In this document: in pieces, positions 11,873 to 23,867 of the stretch | How the letters are laid out: every line of letters starts with the position of its first letter | Numbering within the stretch: position 1 is the first letter of the stretch | Assembly (NCBI RefSeq): GCF_030272615.1 | Contig: NC_081415.1 | Location: 604,147,644-604,211,643 of the forward strand | Length of the DNA: 64,000 bases | Source of the DNA: Cryptomeria japonica | Taxonomy: Eukaryota > Streptophyta > Pinopsida > Cupressales > Cupressaceae | Direction: 5' to 3' | The notes under the pieces: generated by a model | What the model was told of the DNA's origin: nothing | Seen by the model: only the letters and a program-made list of their open reading frames with translations | Database searches by the model: none | Position numbers and translations under genes: made by a program

Positions 11873-12231
11873 GAACTCATAACAACTCTATTGCCCAATC
11901 TTGGTATTTGCTCAAAGTTGATATGTACAAAGTACTATTTGAAATCATCCACCATCCTCTTGTAGGGCATTATCTTATCATCCTTTGTCTGATATTCATT
12001 GTTGATCTAATTAATAACTAATTGAGAATCCCCATAGACTCTTAATTCTATGATTGTCCATTCCATAGCCATTTTAATTCCTGTTACGAGGGCTTCATAT
12101 TCAACAATGTTATTGGTGCATGGAAACATCAGTCTATAAGATCTTGGAATAGTGTGCCCTTCTTGAGTGATGAATAAGATGCTGACACCTGATCCATGTT
12201 GTGTATAGGATCCATCAAAGTATAGGGTTCA
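11873..12231 (-). pseudogene. Gypsy G second (archaeal-type) RNase H
   Basis: The minus strand reads FDGSYTQHGSGVSILFITQE, then PRSYRLMFPCTNNIVEYEAL, then LRVYGDSQLVINQINNEYQ. These are the three conserved acidic blocks (DGS, E in EYEAL, GDS) of the additional archaeal-like RNase H found in the Tat/Ogre lineage of plant Ty3/gypsy elements. It sits between the ordinary RT-RNase H and the integrase, as expected. An in-frame stop after VDDFK ends it. Too broken to appear as one long open frame. Confidence 0.75.
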
Positions 12232-13592
12232 TTGCTTGGGTGTGACAGTGAGTACATCCATGTCTAGAAATTCCACCTACATTGGTTGTTGATCTAGTAG
12301 TGGTGCTTCAACCAGATGATCTGCAATTACCTATTCTTTGATAGCCCAACGTTCTATGTCATGGATATCAAACTCACTAAGAATCATGACCCATTTAACC
12401 AATCATCCTATAAGTGCTTCTTTGCTGAGTAAATACTTTAGAGGATCATTTTTTGCTACTAGCTTGATTGTGTGAGCTAGCACGTAGTGGTGGAACTTTT
12501 GAGAGGCGAACACCATGGCTAAGAAATCCTTCTTAATGAATGTATAATTTATCTCATATCCATTTAAAGTTCTTCTGATGTAATATATAGCTCATTCCTT
12601 GCCTTTCAGATCCTCTTGTGCTAGCACTGCCCCCAATGATACTTCAGTTGTTGATATATAGAGAATAAGTGGCTTGCTTGCTATTGGTGGTACCAAAACT
12701 AGCAGATTCATCAAATGTTGTTTGATTTGGTGAAATGATTCCACACACTTGTCTTCCCATCTGAAGGGTATATTCTTATAAAGCTGATGATTGAATGGGA
12801 GACATTTTCTACTAGTTGAATGATAAATTGTCTGATGGACTGTAGTCGTCCCTATAGAGATCTGAGTTAGCTAATGTTCCTGAGAGGTGGCATCTCTATG
12901 ATGGCCTGTACCTTGACTGGATCTACTTCGATGCCCTTTTCTGACACAATGTAGCCTAATAGTTTGCCCAATGTGACCCCAAAGACACACTTCTTAGGGT
13001 TTAGGCTAACCTTGAATTGCTCCAATCTTTGAAAGATTTTATCTAATATGCCTAGATGTTCTGCTCAGGTGAATGATTTAGGCAGTAAATCATCCACATA
13101 GTCCTCCATGAATGTATGCATCATATCATGGAAGATTGTCATCATGGCTCTTTGATAAGTTGCCCTAGCATTTTTCAAGCTAAAAGGCATGATGTTCTAA
13201 CAATGCATTCCCCATGGATAGGTGAATTCAATTTTATCCTAATCCTCTGGGGCTATCTTGATTTGATTATAGCCAGAGAAACCATCCATTAATGATAACA
13301 TTGTGTGGCCTACTGTTAGATCCACAATTATGTCAATTCTTGGTAAAGAAAAGTCATCCTTTGGACATGCCTTGTTGACATCTCTAAAATTTGTGCTTAT
13401 TCTGATGCTTGCGTCAGGTTTTGAAACTAGTAAAATGTTTGAAATCCATTCAACATAGTCTATAGGTTGAATGAATCTGACGTCTAATAACTTCTTTAGT
13501 CTAGCTTTGACCAATAATGCCACATGTGGATTCATCTTTCTTAATTTATATTTGACCGACTTAGCTCCTAGAGCGATGGATAAATGATGCAT
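12232..13592 (-). pseudogene. Gypsy G reverse transcriptase and RNase H
   Basis: From 13592 the frame gives RT blocks KPDASIRISTNFRDVNKACP, DDFSLPRIDIIVDLTVGHTM and LMDGFSGYNQIKIAPED. After a stop at 13239 come PWGMHC, the palm motif EDYVDDLL near 13090, and GKLLGYIVSEKGIEVDP. Further down, RNase H sequence is recognisable in pieces between about 12880 and 12400. The wording (NFRDVNKACPKDDFPLP) is that of Tat-lineage RT. Many stops show that the copy is old. Activity in intact elements: copies element RNA into DNA and degrades the RNA strand. Confidence 0.85.
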
Positions 13593-13784
13593 GATTAGGT
13601 TCAGATCTATTCTAGGAATATCAACATAAGACCAAGAAAAAATGATTTGCCTTTCCTTGAAGAATTTGATAAAATCTGGTTGTTCCTCTTCTGTCAGTGA
13701 TTTTGCTAGGTGTATGGTTTTGACTGCTGCTTCAGTACTGATGTTTATTTATTGAGTGGGCTCAATCAATATGGGTGACCTTTC

Positions 13785-15233
13785 TTAATAATTTTTAGGA
13801 AGAGTGTCAAGTCTCCCATCCTTAGGTGCCTCAAAAAGGTTTTCACCTACAGATGCATCCTTTATTTTTACTTTTTTGTGATCTAATACTACCATTGACT
13901 GGTTTTCAACATTAGATCCTTTGTTTCTTTTAGTTTTGCGACTGAGAGACTTGGCACTCCCTTGATTGCAAATATTGTTATTTTGTTTGTTGGTAGAGCA
14001 TGTTTCTGGGTTAATTGAACATAGATATTGGACAATGGATTCATCATCTAGGAATATTGGTATATCATGGTGTTCATGTTCTTCCCAGTCTATGGGATCG
14101 GGATATATGAGCAGTAAGGTGTCATTTGGTGGATTGAGATTGGTCACATTAAGTATCATGATATAGGTATCATTATAGTTGTTTGGGATACTAGTTAGGT
14201 CTATGATATTGTCAAGGTCTTCGATGGTATTATCTTCTATGTAGCCTTGTTTGTATTGATGTTGCTCATTCTCACTAGGCTCGTAGATATGTCGTGGTCC
14301 AAATTCAAGTGGTCAAGATTCTGAGCCTTGTCCCTCTTGAGAAAGGGATGTGTATGAGTGGATGGTATCTATCTCAATATCTTTAGTAATATCTGAATAA
14401 CTACTCCATTCATATTCATTAGAATCAGTTTCAAAATTATTGTCCCAAAGTATCTTGCTACTTCTAATAGGTATGCTCTATGCTAAGAAAAGATCTCTAA
14501 CAATTGATACCAATTTTGTAGTTTTTTGTGATTTAGAATCAGAGCCTTCTTGTGCTTTTTGCATTTGTTCATACACTATTTCCCTTTGGTGAGTAGTAAT
14601 TTTTTTGGGTGGTGCCTCTACTTTTGTTTGATCCGGTTCTTGCACATGATGTACTTTCTTATAAGAGGCTTCTTCCCTTTGAATGACCAGTTTCTCTTTT
14701 TGTTTCTCATTTTCCTGATATTCTTTCTCTTTCCTTGTCATTTCTGTTGCTTGGTGTAGTGCCTCTTGCCATGAGTTTTCATTATATTTATTCTTTTCTC
14801 TCCACTGAGGTTTTTGATATTTATTTTTCTTTTGCCTAGGTGGTACATGTTGACCATATCCCAGTCCTATTTTATCTCTCGCAAATTGTGGAGGAAGTTG
14901 CAGGGGTTCTATAATGCCTTCTTGATGCTTGCCAATAGGTCCTTTGTCATTGTATCCCATCTATTGCATGATCTAGAACCCTTTTCCATATTGTTGTGTT
15001 GGTATGGCCACCTGTATGGTACCAGCTATGTCTTCCTCTTCATCCTTGTATAGCCAACTAAGGACATCTTTCTCATCTGATTCATTAACTAGTGTTCCCA
15101 ATTGGATAATTTTTCTATCAAACTTGGTGATGGGTTGTGTTTCTTGAAGTGTTGATGTAGAAGGTTGTCCATAAGATTTTGGTGATGTTGGCAACTTTGA
15201 TAGACATAAGGGTTCAAAAGAGTACTCCCCCAT
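13785..15233 (-). pseudogene. Gypsy G linker region between protease and RT
   Basis: Three open stretches on the minus strand (15233-14973, 14960-14478, 14159-13785), separated by stops, link protease to RT. They encode a low-complexity, charged protein: Pro- and Gln-rich, then a Lys/Glu/Gln-rich probable coiled coil (TEMTRKEKEYQENEKQKEKL), then an acidic segment (EEHEHHDIPIFLDDES). No enzyme motif was seen. Similar disordered linkers between PR and RT occur in Tat-type elements. It is most likely part of the same polyprotein; function unknown. Confidence 0.6.
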
Positions 15234-15416
15234 GCCTTAATCTTTAATTTTCATCTTTTGTTTAAAGTCTATGGATAAAGACTTGAGTTCTTCTTGATGA
15301 TGATTAGATGCTCAAGAAGCTTGGGCCTAGCTATTGTGTAGAACCAGGTTGTCTTGAGTTTCCCCCATAGCACTCCAATGCGGCAAAGGGTTATTATTTG
15401 TAGATATGGAAATTTC

Positions 15417-15851
15417 CTATACATTATGTGGGAATTTGATACATTGATGATATATCGAAGGCACTGCTTGCATTTCATGTATCCATGGACATCCTAATAG
15501 AATTTTGTATGTCAAGTCTATGTCTAAGACTTGGCACATAGTATCCTTTTGTATTGGTCCTACCTGAATAGGTAATATTACTATTGCTTTCGATGACCTT
15601 TCTTCATCATCATAGGCTTTGATGGTGATCTTTTTGTTTAGATCAATAGACTGCTCAGAGAAGCCCAATGCACATATACACTTAAAAGTATAGATATTGA
15701 GACTAGCTCCTCCATCTATTAACACTCTTTTTACTAGGTGTTTATAAAATAAGACTTCAATATGGAGCAGAGTGTTATGCGGATGATTCAAGGAGACATC
15801 ATCATGTTTGGAAAAGGTAAGGTTATGAGGCCCTGTCATATGAGCCACCAT
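15417..15851 (-). pseudogene. Gypsy G aspartic protease
   Basis: The active-site text is RVLIDGGASLNIYTFKC: the catalytic Asp followed by Gly-Gly instead of Thr/Ser-Gly, a form I know from Tat-lineage elements. The second protease block DLTYKILLGCPWIHEM (ILGRPWI-type) follows about 75 residues later. Length and spacing suit a retropepsin that cleaves Gag-Pol. The open frame is about 144 residues and is flanked by stops on both sides; upstream sequence to 16057 (ending …LEPWWLI) is probably the same polyprotein. Confidence 0.75.
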
Positions 15852-16099
15852 GGCTCCAGATCTTTAGGAACATTCGTTTCAACAAGTGCTTGTTCCAAGA
15901 TATCTTTATTTTTTGGTGAGAGATTGAGTGACTCAAGTATGGATATCTGAGTAGGAGTTCTCCATAGTTGATCAACTAAATTATATTGAATCTTGGGGAG
16001 GGTTGTGGATGTTGATGTCTTCCCTTTCAAGATGTACTTTTGTGCTCTAGTTGTCACATTGATCGATGCATGTTCTTGTTTGTCCTTGATTGTTATGAC

Positions 16100-17395
16100 A
16101 TTTATTTGGTTGTCATATGTCGGTATGTGATTGATGGTGTTATTGTATAGGTGATTTATATGAGCTCCTCTAGTATTGTTTGAAGTTGAAGCTCCCCCCT
16201 TGTTGTGATTCAGAAGAGGATTTTAAAGGCATCATGGTCACCATTCACTTTGTGATGATCAACTGTTAAATCATCTCTATCGATCATGTCCTGAACTTTG
16301 TTCTTCAGCCGCATGCAATCATTTATGTGATGTTCTTTGTTTTGATTAAAATCACAAAAAAGTGACTCATTCTACCAAAGTGGTTCAATCCGGGGTTCAA
16401 AGTTGTTTATGGCTGGCAATGTGATGATCTTATTCACCAAGATTTCTCAAAACGCTGATTCTAAGGTTTTTCCTAATGGTGTGTAGATGTGTCTATATGG
16501 GAGAGTGTTAGTGTTGCCTCTCTGGTTTGCATTATTCCCTTGGTTAGTGTTGATGCCTTGGTTAGTATTGTTTCCTCTGTTAGTGTTGTTGCCTTGGTTA
16601 GTGTTGTTTTTTTGGTTATTGTGGTTGCCTTGGTTATTGTTGTTGGTGTTTGATGTTGAAGTTCCTTGGTTGGTATTTTGCAGATAAGTGTTAGTTCCTT
16701 GATTAACACTTTTTTGATTTTTGTTGGATGGTGGGTTACCTTAAAGCCACCACTAGTTGTTTAGACTTCACGTTATTAGCATCAACTACCCCATTATTAA
16801 CAACATTTTTGTTCCTTGTCTAGAATCTAGATTTGTCTAAAGTGTTGTTGTTGTTTTAATTGTTAAAGGTGTTAGTGCTTGATGGATTAACACCTTCCTT
16901 AAAGAACTTCAATGTTCCTTTCTTGATGCAGGCTTCCTCAACTTGGATTCCATTTTCTATCAACTTGGCAAAAGATGGTATGTATTGGAGTTTGATTTGA
17001 TAACTCATCTCACTATTTAGATTATAGATAAAGATTTTCACCTTTTCCTTTTCAGGCACGTCTCAAGGATATCTTGAAACCATGTGTCTCCATTGCTGAA
17101 GAAACACCATGAATGTTTCATTTCTCTTTTGTTTTGTGTTACACACATCCAGCAAGGTGATTGTGTGTTGAATGTTATAGGAGTATTGTGCTATGAATTT
17201 GTTTACCAACTCATCAAATGATCTAATGGGAGGTGTAAGTTTAGACAACCACTCCATGGTTTCTCCTCCCAAACTTCTTGGGAATAGTCTCATTAAGTAA
17301 GTGTCATCATGAGAAAACTTGAGGCTCATGGTACAAAATTCTCGAATGCGATCATGGGGATCACTTTTACCATCGTATTTGTCATACTTTGGTAT
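16100..17395 (-). pseudogene. Gypsy G Gag (capsid region plus Asn/Gln-rich repeat)
   Basis: From about 17395 the minus strand reads NIPKYDKYDGKSDPHDRIRE and continues into MSLKFSHDDTYLMRLFPRSL, ETMEWLSKLTPPIRSFDELV and FIAQYSY. This is the Retrotrans_gag capsid domain (F-x-x-x-L-x-x-x-A-x-x-W type). After a stop at 17063 it continues in VPEKEKVKIFIYNLNSEMSY to 16856. Between about 16709 and 16490 lies an imperfect tandem repeat read as NTNQGNN-type units (plus-strand ggttagtgttgtt). Gag packages RNA. Non-functional copy. Confidence 0.75.
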
Positions 17396-17399
17396 ATTT

Positions 17400-19347
17400 G
17401 AATTTGGGGGTAAAAGGTAGCATGTTCAATCTCCTATCAAAAGGATAAGGACAAATCTCATCCAAGGAGTATCGTATGGTAGTTCCCTATTGGATGTCCT
17501 GCAGTTGCCTTTGTTGTGTTTGAATTTATTGTGTAAGATCAACCATGGGCACATTTGTCCTCCGAGGGAGAGTTTCCTCTCTTTCATTAAGATTGTCTTG
17601 GTTGTGGGTATGGTCTTGTTCTTGTTTGTGTGTGTCTTTAGGACCATGTGTCTCTTCTTCTCTTTGTTGTTCTTGATAAGCATAATTTATAGACCTTGTT
17701 CTTAAAATTATCTCATCTATATTTCTTAACTTTTTGGTATCTAAATCTTCAGGAAGGTTAACTTTTTTCTAGTTAGTGTGAGTAGATATTTTTCCTTGTC
17801 TTCTTCAATAAGTTTTTCCATGAGTTTTTGGAATGATTCTTTTCTTGACATTATTGGAGAAGTTCCTTGGTGATATTTGTTTCGGCCATATTGGCATACT
17901 CATCAAAAGGGTTGGATAATCTACAACCCATACTAGATTCTGCGTATGATTCTCTTTGTTTGTTTCTCTGAGGTCAAGTGACAATGGGCATTTAATATAT
18001 TTCTACCGTGATGAATTCTTCTTCTTCTAAGGGAGTTCTGGGTGGTGTTCACGGTTTAGGTCAAGCTTTGTTATATGTGATACAGAACTATGGGAACAAA
18101 TAGGGGTTAATCCTTCCCCAAAGATTTAGGTGTTGGTTGAATGTCACTTTCTGAATGTAAGCCCTACTTCTCAAAGGTTCCTTGTCAAACTTATTTGTTT
18201 TTCCTTGGATATACAATCTCATGTGATGCAAGAATTCATGATGTGATGCAAAGAGTTGATGATTGATATAGAGAAAAAAAAATTTGTGATGAAGACGTTC
18301 TTCTTAAAATATGAGGAGTGGTGATACACGAATGATCAAAGGTTGATGTTGATATTGGATTTGGATACTTTGTTTGAATACTCAAGTTTAGTTTATCAAC
18401 TAGAAGTTTAGTTAGATTCACAACTTAAGGAGTAAACTAGGTATTTTGTTTTGGTAGAATCCGTTGGATGGTGAAACTTTGATCATTGTTTCTGATACTT
18501 CCTGATTTTGTTGGATAAAATCTGATCTCAAGCTAGTTTAATGATTTGAAAACTTGTTCTAAGAGCACCTTGTTGATTGGAAATTTTCCCACTGATGATT
18601 GGATTCAAAGTTTTGTTGTTGAGTTTGCTACAAGACCTAAAAGAGTATTTGAAACTGTTAATAAAATTCTCCCAAAGTACTGGATTTTCTCTTTGTTTTT
18701 CCCTCTAATTGATCATGCACTATGAAAGAGGTTGACTGCACTAAAGAATGTTTAGAATGTGCTACAAAATGTTCCCTATGTGCTAAGTTTCCTTTACTAC
18801 ATGCTAGTTTAGATTGTTTGAAAATGATTGTTCTGGATAGGTTTATGCGCTATTATGTCCTGATTACGCACCATGTTTTGAGCTAAAAGTGCTAGGAAAT
18901 GCTTCTGACATGTTGCACTAATGTTTAAATTCACTAGACTGATGTTGGAAAGCACTATTGGTAATTTCACCAGTACGATACTAATTAGGCGCTAAGATAA
19001 CTGATAAGAGCACTAATTTTTGGTTCAAATGTGCTACTAAATGTTTGCAACGTGCTACAATGTTGCTCCTATGCACTAATTGTCCTGATTTCTTTGTTTC
19101 TATAGTTTTGAAATTTAACACTTGTGATTTTGATGGATGATTTTTTGAAAAAGAACTTGAAAACATGTCACAAAGAATAGATAACAATTTTTCCTATGCC
19201 AAACAAGTATTGTATGTTTTGTGAGAATATATTCAAATCACCAATGTTTTCACTGGTTTAGATAACACATAAGACAAATCAAGTAGACTCTTTATTCAAG
19301 GGTCATCAACAATATCATAGCCCTCTAGTCTCGACACTTTGTCAGCT
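17400..19347 (-). other. Gypsy G 5' end of Gag and leader region
   Basis: Between the capsid domain and the presumed LTR lies about 1.9 kb with only short open stretches. The part nearest Gag (17426-17900) is Lys/Glu-rich on the minus strand and may be a decayed Gag N-terminus. The rest appears non-coding. No convincing tRNA primer site was found, so the leader/LTR boundary is uncertain. The segment 18710-19085 carries a cluster of TGCACTA/TGTGCTA/TGCGCTA words. Confidence 0.4.
18712..19085. repeat. Dispersed TGYRCTA motif cluster 1
   Basis: About fifteen occurrences of closely related words (TGCACTA, TGTGCTA, TGCGCTA, AGCACTA) lie at irregular 15-40 base intervals. The spacer sequences are unrelated, so this is not a simple tandem repeat. 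The same words recur at 20530-20770. Confidence 0.6.
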
Positions 19348-20529
19348 CAAACAACCTTGTCACCCCCTAGGGGGCACCCATTTTTTTGCTTTTTTCCAGA
19401 AATTAACTCAAAGTGAATTGCTTCACAATTGAGTGTTTATCTTGGGAGATATATGGTGAGTGATCTTGGGGATAGATTCTTCCCCACCCTTTCACAAGGA
19501 TATTGAAAATGTATGGTAACTAACTCATCTCAAAGCTTTTAATGCTAAAGTTCTTAATCTGTCTTCCATTTGGTCTTCAGTGATAAAGTCCCTCAGGAGG
19601 CTTTTGAACTTTTAGAACAAAGGCTTTACATATCTCAAAGATACTAGGGGAAGGCTAATCACTGAGCAAAGCCATTGAAGGGGACTTTTATCAGCCTCCA
19701 CTTTTGATTATAGTGGGTTGGAACACTTGGTGATAAATTTGTTTCCCACTCAGGTTGTTCCCCTCTCACCGACCATTAATGGATCCCTAAGGACAACTCA
19801 TGAGGGAAGGCCTTATAAAGGATTTAAATGCTTGAAGTAAATAAAGCATAAGAGTGGTTTGGATTTTTGGTCACCTAATTAAGGGGAGAGCATATACCTT
19901 TCACTTTCGAGACAAGGCAAACAAGATTTGTTTTATCTTTCAAGACAATGATTTGCTAACTTCTATTTGGAGATGTTGTTTCAACAAGCATGGGGTTATT
20001 TTTAACCTTTCATATCAAAGTGTGTATTTCCAAAACTTGGTCAATGAAGTAAATTGTGATGTTGGTCAACAAAAGGAAAATCATGAAATCAATCCTCAAT
20101 GAAAACTCTTTTTGCCTTGCACAAAACAATAAAAGTGAGATTCTTGTAATCATTTGCAAAAAAATGAAGTGAGGTTTTGTTTTATGCACCAAAGGAAAAA
20201 AGGAGCTCTTTTTAACTAGCACCAAAGGAAAAATGGGATTCTTTTTAACCTTTGCAACACTGAAAGTGAGTTTGTAGTTCTTTTTAACTTTTGCAAAAGG
20301 AAGTGAGTTTGTAGTTCTTTTTAAACTTTGCAGGAAAATAAACTATTTTAAACTAACTTTAAAAAAAAGGCTAGAAATAAAAATAATTAAATGCCTAAAT
20401 AAAACTCCTCCAATCTACAAACAAAGATTAGTAACCTGTAGCAAACAGTTAGTGAAAATTTTTAACTCTTAGGTGAGCTTATCCAAGCCTAACTTTTACT
20501 TCTGTTACAAATTATGTTTTTCTTGTTTC

Positions 20530-20770
20530 TGATAGAGTCACGCGCTGAGCTTGTGCACACAAGCGCTACTAAAAGTTACAGATGCACTACAGAAAGACGC
20601 CTAAGCACTACACTGATTATCGAATGCGCTACATTATTATCCCAATGTGCAGAAAAGAATTATGAAGTATTATGCGCTAACAGTGGGCTCCAATGCACTA
20701 AAGGAAGGTTATGCTATGCTAAACAGTCTACTGAACATGCTACTATTTGCCCCAAATGTGCTAACAAAAG
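20530..20770. repeat. Dispersed TGYRCTA motif cluster 2
   Basis: About ten copies of GCGCTA, GTGCTA, TGCACTA and TGCTA words within 240 bases (for example agcgctac, gatgcactac, atgcgctac, tatgcgctaac, aatgcactaa, tgtgctaac). It mirrors cluster 1, although the intervening bases differ. Confidence 0.6.
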
Positions 20771-21356
20771 TTTCTGATTCACCAAAACAGTATTTTAGCA
20801 TGCTTGTAATCTTTTTCTTGCATAAAAAATAGTGTGATTTATGGGGATGAGCCCCACAGTGGGCATAAAAGATATATGCGGGAAATGAGGGTGACAAAAG
20901 AGTAAAAGTCTTCTTCAAAAATCCCACACACCAATGAGACTCTTGGTGAAAGTTTTAAGAACTATATTGAAACAAATCAACTTCCCAAGGGGTGTTCCAT
21001 TGTTCTCTATCTCACATGATCCCTAAAGGCAATGTCTTTTCTCTCAGATCACTGAGCAAAGTGACTTAGGAATGACAACTCCAAGAACGAGTGATGTTTG
21101 ATTATTATGAATGAATGCATTCCTAAGACATGTATGATATTGAAACTATGATAATGAAACTATCATAAAGATAATGATAAGATTAGCTAATTATCCTAGC
21201 AATGATATACTAGTCTAATAAGGATATTCTATGATATTAGAATGCTTCTAAATGCTATTATGATGATTTAACAAAGGGAGGTTAAAATGCTTAGTAATTA
21301 TACTATAAGTTTGATGCATGATAGATTATTGATTGTGAAAATGAAGAATGAGAGCT

Positions 21357-21367
21357 CTATTTATAGG
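21357..21367 (-). promoter_or_regulatory. TATA box of the gypsy G LTR
   Basis: The minus strand reads CCTATAAATAGAGCTCTCATTC, a textbook plant TATA box followed by the likely transcription start about 30 bases later. The same TATAAATTGAGCTCTC context occurs in both copies of LTR X (about 53745 and 60914), which suggests G and X belong to related gypsy families. Confidence 0.65.
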
Positions 21368-22300
21368 GAAAATAGGGCAATGGATGATCGAGATTGAATA
21401 ATCTTAACAAGGGCCAAGATTGAAAGTTAATCAATCCATGTTCAGAACTGTCAAAAAGAGGTTTCTTGAGAGGAGATGAAAGAAGCATTAAATGCTTGAG
21501 AAGACATGGAGGTTACCTTAGGAGATAAGGGTTAAGGTTAGGTTAGGTCTATCTAATGGATAAAGCTTTTACCCAAGGGGTAAACTCTTATGCAAGGGTT
21601 CAAGAAATAACCAAGGTTCAAGTCATGAATACTTGATGAGACCCTTAGGTTAGATGAGGGTTGAGTTAGAGAGAAATTCTCTAACCATGCAAGAAGGTTG
21701 AGTTAACCATTAATGGTTATGTAAGAGCCTTAAATGGTTTGGAAGACTTTGAGGGTTAACTTGTTGAGGACATAAAGCCTTTAATAGTTATTGAAGACTT
21801 TGGAGTCTTTGAGAAGTGACTTCTCTTTTCTTAGGAATGTGACAATAATTAGGAGATGCATTAGGCTAATTTGGAATGTATTAGAAGAATCTAGAAGGGG
21901 TTTAGGAGGCAAGTGGGAGATGTAGGAAAATGCAAGTGGAGGAAAAATAAATTTAATTAAAATAAAATTACTTTATTTCAACTAATTAGATACAACTTGC
22001 ATAAATACAAGTGGGGGATTTAAATAAATAAATTAGATTTATTTATTTGCAAGGATCAATTTAATTAAATGTAAATTTAATTAAAAAGGGTGAAAGGGGA
22101 ATTAATTAAATAAAGTGAGTTATTTAATCAATGGCTAGAAAAGGCTTAGGTTAACTTAATTAAATAAATTGAGTAATTAATTTAATCAAATAGATAAATA
22201 TCAAGAAATTAATTAAATAGACTTTAATTAATAGGAGAAATGGGGTTAAAATAAATATTAAATATTCATTTAGGAAAGTGGTTAGATTTATATGTCTACA

Positions 22301-23400
22301 ATAACAATAAGCAAAGATGTAATCACAAATATCAACACCATAACACCATATATTTATATTCGGAAAACCTCAAAGAGGAAAAACCACGGTGGTATTGGAG
22401 ACCGACAATATCTATCCACTGATCAAATGAACAAATATTACAATAAAGGGCTTGCACATGCAAGAAGACCAACAACCTAGAGCACACTTCTCATCACAAA
22501 AGGAATCTCACTAACTACATAAAACATCGAATAATAATCCAGAATGATGATTGAACTACAAGAATAACATCTCACATGCCTGAGTATAGTTATAGTTAAG
22601 CTCAATATCGGAGGACTAAATCCTCTTACATAAACCCAACTCGATCGCCAATGATCGACCAAATCCTCTGCATGAATGATTACAACATTATTCACTCGTA
22701 TACATCCTTTTCATCCTAAGATCTGATCTACAAGGAGATCTTACATCATATATATACAAACCCAGGACCTAAATAATTTGGTTGGCCACCTAAAAAATAA
22801 TACAATAAATTCATAACATAAACCAATGATCTAATGATCAACCAAGCTGGATTAGGCCGAAAACAATGTAACCAATCCTTAAATCTCACTGGTAACGCAT
22901 CAGTAACATCCTCCAACATGTTACAGAGTCCGGTCCATAACCTAGATAACACCAAGACCCAATTTAGGTCCACACATGCTACATAAATGATCCCAATTAA
23001 CCAAGTCTCGAATGTGATCACCATCAACATCCTGAATCTCTACTAGAAGCCACACCAATACTACTTATTCATAACATCCAAGATCTTCAACAAAGCTTTG
23101 TCGATGAAACCCTCACTGAAACAACAAACCAATCTTGCCAACATACAAGATAGCATCCGATAACTAGATCAAAACCAACTAACTGAACATGAATCTGAGT
23201 AGCATGAATAAGCCAATTCCATAACCCAAACATAATGAAGCATACTAGATCATGATGATCTTACCAAACATCCTTCTGGGACTAGCCAAATACCGGTAAA
23301 CATAAACAACCAAAGCAGCTAGTGTAGCCGGTGTTGCCAGTGTTGTCATCAATTACAAACATCAATGCAACACATAATCAATTCCTCCAAAATTCCAACA
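22301..23400 (-). repeat. Truncated F-type copia LTR (H)
   Basis: Similar to the F LTR over its whole length, for example the shared plus-strand stretches …ccatgatgg/ccacggtgg…, …cacatgcaggaagg/cacatgcaagaag… and the end aatgcaacacataatcaattc…ccaaca. It lacks the first 140 bp or so, and the missing part should lie left of the window because gypsy G inserted into it. It ends at 23400 with CCAACA, the reverse of the TGTTGG LTR start. Confidence 0.7.
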
Positions 23401-23867
23401 CTATTGCAATCGGTTGCACCCAATTTTCATTAATTTGTTATTATTGAATTGATTTTTCACCAATTATATCTATAAAAAAAAAATTTCTATGTGTTTTTTA
23501 AATCTTTTAGTAGTTAAAGATGCATGATTTTTAGGTTTTCAATTAAGCGAAATTATTTTTCTTGAATCTATTGGCTCAAATAATTTGCATCTTATTATTG
23601 GATTCATGGATCCACTTCTATATGAATGTTTTTTAGGCAAGTTTTTAGGTCATTAAAATAATATTTAATATGTTTTAATTTTTTTTTTTCAAATTATTTA
23701 TAATAATATGTCTAAATCTTTAAAGATTTATTTTAGTTATTCTCTTGCAATTTGAAAATATTAAATTTTCATAAATTTGATATAATTGAAACTAATAAAT
23801 TTTACCTATATTATTAAAACTAGGTGAAAAGAAATAAATGCTCCACATTTAATAAACACCCCTTTCA
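23401..23867. other. AT-rich unique-looking flank
   Basis: No gene, RNA or repeat family was recognised. The stretch is very AT-rich with T and A runs and leads into the tandem array that follows. Confidence 0.4.

Larger units (their letters stand above)
19348..22300 (-). repeat. Probable 5' LTR of gypsy G
   Basis: The outer end is well supported: on the minus strand it starts TGTAGACATATAAATCTAACC at 22300, directly abutting an F-type LTR fragment. A canonical TATA box (CCTATAAATAG, 21357-21367) lies about 940 bp in, as expected for a U3 region. The inner end is a guess, placed at TGTCACCCCCTAGGGGGCAC (19348) because it gives a TG/CA terminus; no primer site confirms it. U3 is rich in AATTAAAT-type words. 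The second LTR is outside the window. Confidence 0.5.

Noticed and set aside
16487-16687. Plus-strand frame rich in Leu, Trp and Pro resembling a membrane protein
   Set aside because: It is the reverse reading of the Asn/Gln-rich tandem repeat in the Gag of gypsy G.
19348-19380. The palindrome CCCCCTAGGGGG as a terminator or regulatory hairpin
   Set aside because: It may simply mark the LTR end of gypsy G; nothing independent supports a regulatory role.
20514-20832. Cys-rich plus-strand frame (MFFLFLIESRAELVHTSATK…) with a possible signal peptide
   Set aside because: The Cys codons come from the TGYRCTA word cluster, the frame lies inside a minus-strand LTR, and no homologous pattern was recognised.
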